In this document: piece by piece, positions 59,149 to 64,000 of the stretch | Numbering within the stretch: position 1 is the stretch's first letter | Layout of the letters: each line of letters opens with the position of its first letter | Source: Paraburkholderia acidicola | GTDB taxonomy: Bacteria > Pseudomonadota > Gammaproteobacteria > Burkholderiales > Burkholderiaceae | Assembly (NCBI RefSeq): GCF_002362315.1 | Contig: NZ_MTZV01000004.1 | Coordinates: forward strand, 1,116,001-1,180,000 | Direction: 5' to 3' | Length of the DNA: 64,000 nucleotides | Position numbers and translations under genes: made by a program | Notes under the pieces: model-generated | Told to the model about the DNA's origin: nothing | The model's input: the letters and a program-made list of their open reading frames with translations, nothing else | Database searches by the model: none

Positions 59149-60093
59149 TCAGACGAGTGTCGTATCGGTAAGCGTCGCCGCAAGCGGATGTTGTGCGACG
59201 CTGATGCGGGTCACACCGAGCATGTGCGGCAGGCGATCGCCCGGCACCGTCAACGGCATCGGTCCGGGCCCTTCGCCCGCTGCCGGTTGCGGATAAGCCG
59301 TAGAACGCGCGGTATGGAACGTGATATTGCCTTCCACTTTCGACACGATCTGGTGAATATGACCGTTGAGAACGGTCACTGAACCGAACCGCTTCAGATA
59401 GCCCATCGCCTGACCCGCATCGCCTGTTCCCCAACCCCATGGCTCATAGATCGTCCACATCGGCATGTGTGCGAAGACGACGATCGGTGTGCTCGACGAG
59501 CGCCCCTTCAGATCGCTTTCCAGCCACGCAAGTTGATCGTCGCCAAGCCCGCCTAAGCCATTCGGCTTGAAATGCATCACGTTGACGAGCGCGATGAAGT
59601 GCACGCCTTGATGATCAAAGCTGTAATAGCCCTTGTTGTCCGATGCCTGGCCGAAGCGCTTGAAGTACTCGGTACCGGGCCCATCGGTCACGTCGTGTTC
59701 GCCCGGCACCGTATGCAGCTCGGTGATATTCAGGCCCGACAGCAGTTGGGCAGCGAGATCGAATTCGGCGGCCTTCGACAGATGCGTGATGTCGCCGGTG
59801 TGGATCGTCAGCGCGGGTTTGACGGGCATCGCGTTGACGAGATCGATCGTTTGTTTAAGCGTGCCCGCGACGTCGGGATTGGCTTCCTTGTTAAAACCGA
59901 TATGGGTGTCGCTGATCTGCAGGAACAGCGGCACGCCTGAATCGGCTGACGCGCTTTTCTCGCTCGCGGCAAGCGCAAGATCGATCGGCGCAAGCACGCC
60001 GCCGGCGAGAACGAACAACGTGCCCATGCCACCGAAGGCCAGGCATTTCAAAGCGCCGCGGCGCGACGGATCGACAGGAGGATGTGACGGCAT
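59149..60093 (-). CDS. Exported calcineurin-like metallophosphoesterase
   Basis: 314 residues with a twin-arginine leader (PSRRGALKCLAFGGMGTLFV). Metal-site motifs in order: SDTHIG (Asp62, His64), HTGDITH (Asp101), GEHD (131-134; the usual metal-binding Asn of GNHD is Glu132), AHMPMW and GHIHQ. It is thus a periplasmic phosphatase-like protein with one altered ligand. It lies 36 bp before the cupredoxin gene and 106 bp after the anti-sigma gene, on the same strand. Confidence 0.9.
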   Translation of the reverse strand: MPSHPPVDPSRRGALKCLAFGGMGTLFVLAGGVLAPIDLALAASEKSASADSGVPLFLQISDTHIGFNKEANPDVAGTLKQTIDLVNAMPVKPALTIHTGDITHLSKAAEFDLAAQLLSGLNITELHTVPGEHDVTDGPGTEYFKRFGQASDNKGYYSFDHQGVHFIALVNVMHFKPNGLGGLGDDQLAWLESDLKGRSSSTPIVVFAHMPMWTIYEPWGWGTGDAGQAMGYLKRFGSVTVLNGHIHQIVSKVEGNITFHTARSTAYPQPAAGEGPGPMPLTVPGDRLPHMLGVTRISVAQHPLAATLTDTTLV

Positions 60094-60199
60094 AGCGACC
60101 TCACGATGACAGTGCGAGCAGTGAGCCGCAGGATCATCCTGCGGGCCGCTCGACCGGGTTCATGAAGTAGACCGGCACGTCGTGAGTTTTATTCCGCGT

Positions 60200-61009
60200 T
60201 CAGGACGCAGGATGTGCAAGCAGATCCGTAACGAAGCCATTCAACTCGGCTTCGCCGGCATCGGTGATCGCCCAGTAGTTCATGCCAGCGGTCGTCCAGT
60301 GTGCGAGGTGATAGCCCTGTCGTTCGACGATACGCGGCGGCGTGGCGCTCGCATCTTTGCCTGGCCAGACGTAAAGATTGATCGGATGCAGCTTGTAGCG
60401 ATAGACCATCACGGCGACCGAGCGCCCATCGAGGTAATCCAGCCGCCCGCCGATCAACGGATACCCTTGCTGCACGAGATCGACCACCGGCGGCGCATAG
60501 TCGAGCTTGCCGTCGAACCACGGCTTGACCGTGTGCTTGTCGGTTGAAATTACGTCGGACAGGTGATCGAACTGCAGCGAGCGAATATGGCTATCGACGA
60601 GTTCCTGAGTCAGACGCGTTTCGCTCGACGGCACCGACAGGTAGAGCCCCGCGCTCCACGTTAGCGCGACCGCGCTCAACACCATCGCACCGACCGGTGC
60701 CCAGCCCGGCACGCCGCCGCTACCGCCACCGCCGAACCATCCACCCACCCGCTCGCCCAGCCGCTGCCAGAGCGGGCGCGGCCGGGGCAACGGCAATGCC
60801 GCTTCGATACGCTTCAGCAGTTCCGCCGGCGCATCCACTCGCAAGTCCGCCTGCTTGAGCTGCGCACTTACCTGGCGGTGCTGCTCATAAACGCGCTGGC
60901 ACTCTTCGCAGCCAGCAAGATGACGCTCGAACGCGAGCGCCTCGGACAGGCTCAGTTCCTGATCGATATAGGCCGGCAATAATTCGAATGCGTGTTCGTG
61001 ATCCATCAT
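60200..61009 (-). CDS. Anti-sigma factor with zinc-binding N-terminus
   Basis: 269 residues. The N-terminal ASD/ZAS domain has LPAYIDQELSLSEALAFERHLAGCEECQ, quoted in part, the H-x3-C-x2-C zinc motif. One membrane helix lies near residues 105-125 (APVGAMVLSAVALTWSAGLY) and a periplasmic sensor domain follows (KHTVKPWFDGKLDYAPPVVD, YPLIGGRLDYLDGRSVAVMV) typical of copper/redox-linked ECF systems. It overlaps the sigma gene by ATGA and should hold the sigma factor at the membrane until a periplasmic signal arrives. Confidence 0.93.
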   Translation of the reverse strand: MMDHEHAFELLPAYIDQELSLSEALAFERHLAGCEECQRVYEQHRQVSAQLKQADLRVDAPAELLKRIEAALPLPRPRPLWQRLGERVGGWFGGGGSGGVPGWAPVGAMVLSAVALTWSAGLYLSVPSSETRLTQELVDSHIRSLQFDHLSDVISTDKHTVKPWFDGKLDYAPPVVDLVQQGYPLIGGRLDYLDGRSVAVMVYRYKLHPINLYVWPGKDASATPPRIVERQGYHLAHWTTAGMNYWAITDAGEAELNGFVTDLLAHPAS

Positions 61010-61545
61010 GCCTCCCGATCCGTCGGGGCGAGCAGCGCCGCGAGTTGCTGGCGTCCGCGCCCAAGGCGAGACATCACCGTGCCCATCGGAATCCCCACGA
61101 TGGTCGCGATTTCCTTGTACGACAGCTCTTCCAGCTCGCGCAGCACGATCACCTCCCGGTATTCCAGCCGCAGGGCGCGCAGCGCGTAGTGCACCCGTTT
61201 CTGGCTTTGACTGCGGATCAACATCGCCTCCGGACTACTGTCGGATTCGGCGGCGGATGTCTCGACGCTATGCAGGTCTTCCTCGAAACTGGTCGTCTGC
61301 GCCGCATGCCCCCGGTTCTGCTGATGCCAGGTGTAGAAAGTGTTGCGCACAATGCTCAACAGCCACGCGCGCGCGTCGTCGCCGCGAAATCCGTCGAAAA
61401 AACGAAACGCGCGCAGGTACGCCTCCTGGACCACGTCCTGGGCATCCTGGTCGTTATGCGTCAGCCAACGCGCGACGTTGAAGGCCGAATTCATATGCGG
61501 CAGGACCAGTGCCGCGAAGCGTTGCGCGATGATTGGATCGGCCAT
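61006..61545 (-). CDS. ECF-type RNA polymerase sigma factor
   Basis: 179 residues. Region 2 is seen at NVARWLTHNDQDAQDVVQEA and YLRAFRFFDGFRGDDARAWL. Region 4 is seen at ALRALRLEYREVIVLRELEE then LSYKEIATIVGIPMGTVMSR. Partner of the anti-sigma gene it overlaps. By the gene order it should control itself, the anti-sigma, the phosphoesterase and the amicyanin-like protein. GAAGGG precedes the ATG. Confidence 0.95.
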   Translation of the reverse strand: MADPIIAQRFAALVLPHMNSAFNVARWLTHNDQDAQDVVQEAYLRAFRFFDGFRGDDARAWLLSIVRNTFYTWHQQNRGHAAQTTSFEEDLHSVETSAAESDSSPEAMLIRSQSQKRVHYALRALRLEYREVIVLRELEELSYKEIATIVGIPMGTVMSRLGRGRQQLAALLAPTDREA

Positions 61546-61668
61546 TGAAGAACCCTTCAGTAACCTTTAATTCCGGGACCGATGCCTATAAGACTGCCGA
61601 CGGGTCGTTTTTATTCCCGGATGGCGCGTTCATCAGTCTGAGAGCCGTGCCAGCGCCGCCTCGTACTG

Positions 61669-63147
61669 TCAGTCGGCGGGTAGGCCCGGTGCGCCGGCCG
61701 GTTCATCGGCGGTGCTCAGCTTCGGCACCACCGCTTTCGCGGCATAGACGCGCGGGCGCACCAGTTCCTCGGGACGCAAGGCATCGTCGAGTTCGCTCTC
61801 GGTCATCAGCTTTCTCGCCAGCACGACTTCGCGGACCGTGGTGCCGTTCGCGTGTGCCTCGGAAGCAACCGAGGTGGCGTTCTTGTAGCCGATGTACGGG
61901 TTGAGCGCGGTGGCGAGGGCGATCGAACGTTCGATGGTTTCGCGCAGACGCTCGGGGTTCGCCGTGATGCCTTTCACGCAACGCTCGGCGAGCGTCGTGC
62001 AGCCATTCGTCAGATGCTTGAAACTGCGGAACAGGCTCACCGCGATCATTGGCTCGAATGCATTGAGCTGCAACTGGCCCGCTTCCGCCGCAAACGTGAT
62101 CGCGACGTCGCTACCGAACACCTCGAACGCAATCTGGTTGACGACTTCGGGGATGACCGGATTCACCTTGCCGGGCATGATCGACGAACCGGCCTGCATC
62201 GGCGGCAGGTTGATTTCACCAAAGCCGGCGCGTGGACCGCTCGATAGCAGACGAAGGTCGTTGCAGGTTTTGGATAGCTTCACGGCGATCCGCTTCAGCA
62301 CGCCGGAAATCTGCACGAACGCGCCGCAATCCTGAGTCGCTTCGATCAGGTTCGGGGCCGTGGACAGTTCGAGCCCGGTAATCCGGTTCAGCGCGATGAG
62401 CGCTTTGCCCGCGTATTCGGGGTGCGCGGTAATGCCCGTGCCGATCGCCGTGGCGCCCAGATTGATTTCGCGGATCAGCGCGGAAGTCTCACCGAGCCGC
62501 GCCATGTCCTCATCGAGCATCACCACATAGGTTGAGAACTCCTGGCCGAGCGTCATCGGCACCGCATCCTGCAACTGCGTGCGCCCGAGCTTCAGCAGCC
62601 CGGCGAATTCTTCGGCTTTTTCCGCGAAAGCGTCGCGCAATATCTTCATCGCGCCGAGCAGACGTTCGATTGCGAAGCAGGTAGCAATGCGTAGCGCGGT
62701 CGGGTAGACGTCGTTGGTGCTTTGCGCGAGATTGACGTGTTCGTTCGGATGCAGGTACGTGTAATCGCCACGATGGTGGCCGAGGATTTCGAGCGCGCGG
62801 TTGCAGATCACTTCGTTCGCGTTCATGTTCGTCGACGTGCCAGCACCGCCCTGAATCATGTCGACGACGAACTGGTCGTGCAGCTTGCCTTGGCGCACTT
62901 CGACGCATGCGGCAACGATGCCGTCGCGCAACGCCGGATCGAGCAGGCCGAGTTCCACGTTAGCCTCGGCGGCTGCCTGCTTGACGGATGCAAGCGCGTT
63001 CACCAGCTCAGGGTACGCCGCGATCGTCACACCCGATATCTGGAAGTTTTCGACGGCTCTCAACGTGTGCACGCCGTAGTAGGCCTCTTGCGGTATCTGC
63101 CGCTCTCCCAGCAGATCATATTCGACACGAAAATTCGGGGTATTCAT
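61669..63147 (-). CDS. aspA: Aspartate ammonia-lyase (aspartase)
   Basis: A 492-residue cytosolic enzyme of the fumarase/aspartase superfamily that splits aspartate into fumarate and ammonia. Signature GSSIMPGKVNPVIPE carries the catalytic Ser. MIQGGAGTSTNMNANEV, HPNEHVNLAQSTNDVYPTAL (quoted in part) and KLGRTQLQDAVPMTLGQEF are also present. The last 20 residues (KLSTADEPAGAPGLPAD) are an added tail. I start at ATG 63147; the frame extends upstream to 63255 without similarity. Confidence 0.95.
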   Translation of the reverse strand: MNTPNFRVEYDLLGERQIPQEAYYGVHTLRAVENFQISGVTIAAYPELVNALASVKQAAAEANVELGLLDPALRDGIVAACVEVRQGKLHDQFVVDMIQGGAGTSTNMNANEVICNRALEILGHHRGDYTYLHPNEHVNLAQSTNDVYPTALRIATCFAIERLLGAMKILRDAFAEKAEEFAGLLKLGRTQLQDAVPMTLGQEFSTYVVMLDEDMARLGETSALIREINLGATAIGTGITAHPEYAGKALIALNRITGLELSTAPNLIEATQDCGAFVQISGVLKRIAVKLSKTCNDLRLLSSGPRAGFGEINLPPMQAGSSIMPGKVNPVIPEVVNQIAFEVFGSDVAITFAAEAGQLQLNAFEPMIAVSLFRSFKHLTNGCTTLAERCVKGITANPERLRETIERSIALATALNPYIGYKNATSVASEAHANGTTVREVVLARKLMTESELDDALRPEELVRPRVYAAKAVVPKLSTADEPAGAPGLPAD

Positions 63148-63363
63148 GGCGCGATTTCCTTGAGTGGCTGGAGCGGCAAGGGGCAATGAAGCAGCTGACC
63201 GGCCCGCCTGCGATCCTTTCGAATGGCATGCAATGAAACCTGCACGCATCGGCATCTTGCGTGCAGATCCTGTCGGTCATCATAGCCGCAGCCAATCTAA
63301 ACGGGCGATTGAAATCGGAACGCCCATCCACCGAAGAATGCGGTGCAGCCAGGGCACCCGCGC

Positions 63364-63876
63364 TTACGTCGAAATCTGCGGAACGTCGCGCAGAAACACG
63401 GGAAGATCGTTAGACGCCAGCGAAACACCTGCCTCGAACATCAGCGTGCTGACGAAACCACGGTGATAGGTACCGTGATTCACGACATGCAGGATCATTT
63501 CGTCGCGCGTCATGACGCCCTCGCCGCCACCGATAAAGTTGAAGTGAATCGGTCGATCGAGATCTTCAGCCGACAACCCGTCGGCGTAATCGATGTACCA
63601 CTGGTCCAGTGTGCGGACCGCGCGCCACAGTTCGTCGAGCGGCGGGTGTTCGCGTGTATTGCGGGCCGTATAACCGTGCTCGCGTCCCTGAAGATGAGCC
63701 TGAAACACGTCGTCTATGACGTAGACGTGGTTGAGCGTGTGCACGATGTTGCCGAAGCGGGTGTTCCGTTGCTTGATCGCTTCTTCGTACGGCAGTTCGC
63801 TCACTGCGGAGAAGATGAGGTCGTTGGCCCATGCTTTGTAGCGGGTCAACATGCGGATGGTTCTTGTCGTGGTCAT
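63364..63876 (-). CDS. DinB/YfiT-like metal-binding protein
   Basis: 170 residues in a four-helix bundle. The DinB-family metal triad is visible: His50 (HTLNHVY), His134 and His138 (HVVNHGTYHRG). The start MTTTRTIRMLTRYKAWANDL is typical. Members include DNA-damage-inducible proteins and thiol-dependent (bacillithiol or mycothiol) transferases; the role here is unknown. Confidence 0.92.
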   Translation of the reverse strand: MTTTRTIRMLTRYKAWANDLIFSAVSELPYEEAIKQRNTRFGNIVHTLNHVYVIDDVFQAHLQGREHGYTARNTREHPPLDELWRAVRTLDQWYIDYADGLSAEDLDRPIHFNFIGGGEGVMTRDEMILHVVNHGTYHRGFVSTLMFEAGVSLASNDLPVFLRDVPQIST

Positions 63877-64000
63877 GGGTCACTTCCATCGCGTGAGTCG
63901 GACGGTCGGGCATCGTACACAACCGTCCGGTATTGATAGGGGCACGTCGAGACAGCTATTTTGCCCGACGTGACAACCGGCCGACAGATACAACTGGCGC

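Overview
The window looks like a piece of a Burkholderia/Paraburkholderia-type chromosome (Betaproteobacteria). The DNA is GC-rich with strong third-position G/C bias. It carries a close homologue of the KirBac1.1 potassium channel, a fused indolepyruvate ferredoxin oxidoreductase, a full hmuRSTUV haem-uptake operon and many LysR/AraC/LacI-controlled catabolic units, all common in that group. About 58 protein genes are supported. I saw no rRNA, tRNA, CRISPR array, insertion sequence or phage gene.

Layout. 1-9.5 kb: a truncated secreted protein, a bile-acid-symporter-like transporter, a chemoreceptor with a candidate sigma-28 promoter, a LacI/AGE-epimerase/PfkB-kinase sugar operon, two small related hypothetical proteins, KirBac and a glutathione transferase. 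9.7-24.3 kb: indolepyruvate oxidoreductase behind a structured leader, CutC, an EAL protein, a Na+/H+ antiporter, a uracil-type permease, DUF2239, two acetyltransferases, an SDR and an MFS carrier. 24.4-31.9 kb: a LysR gene, then a Fur box and hmuRSTUV. 31.9-34.9 kb: a 664-residue fusion of an Old Yellow Enzyme with a quinone-oxidoreductase domain, divergent from its LysR gene across a long dyad.

34.9-43.0 kb reads as an accessory segment, by eye less GC-biased than its surroundings. It holds a TetR gene divergent from a PobA-like monooxygenase, an exported hydrolase, a CPBP membrane protease translationally coupled to a two-lobed aspartyl protease with a PDZ domain, two glutathione transferases and a VanX-type dipeptidase. 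43.1-46.3 kb: a TPR membrane protein and a divergent XRE regulator/MFS pair.

46.4-55.5 kb appears to be an amine-utilisation region. An ethanolamine-type permease, an SDR and LuxR and AraC regulators on the plus strand converge on a minus-strand operon for a tryptophan tryptophylquinone (TTQ) amine dehydrogenase: mauB-mauE-small ORF-mauD-mauA-two cytochromes c. The 56-residue ORF between mauE and mauD resembles the MauD N-terminus joined to the MauE C-terminus, as a tandem duplication of the mauE/mauD junction would produce. No mauG or mauF is present in the window. Further right are a GlxA-type regulator, tartrate dehydrogenase with its LysR gene, an ECF sigma/anti-sigma/metallophosphoesterase/amicyanin-like cupredoxin set, aspartate ammonia-lyase and a DinB protein.

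Places most worth checking are the mauE/mauD chimeric ORF and the incomplete TTQ cluster with an amicyanin-type copper protein 3.8 kb away, the OYE-MDR fusion, the leader of the indolepyruvate oxidoreductase gene, and the coupled CPBP/aspartyl protease pair.
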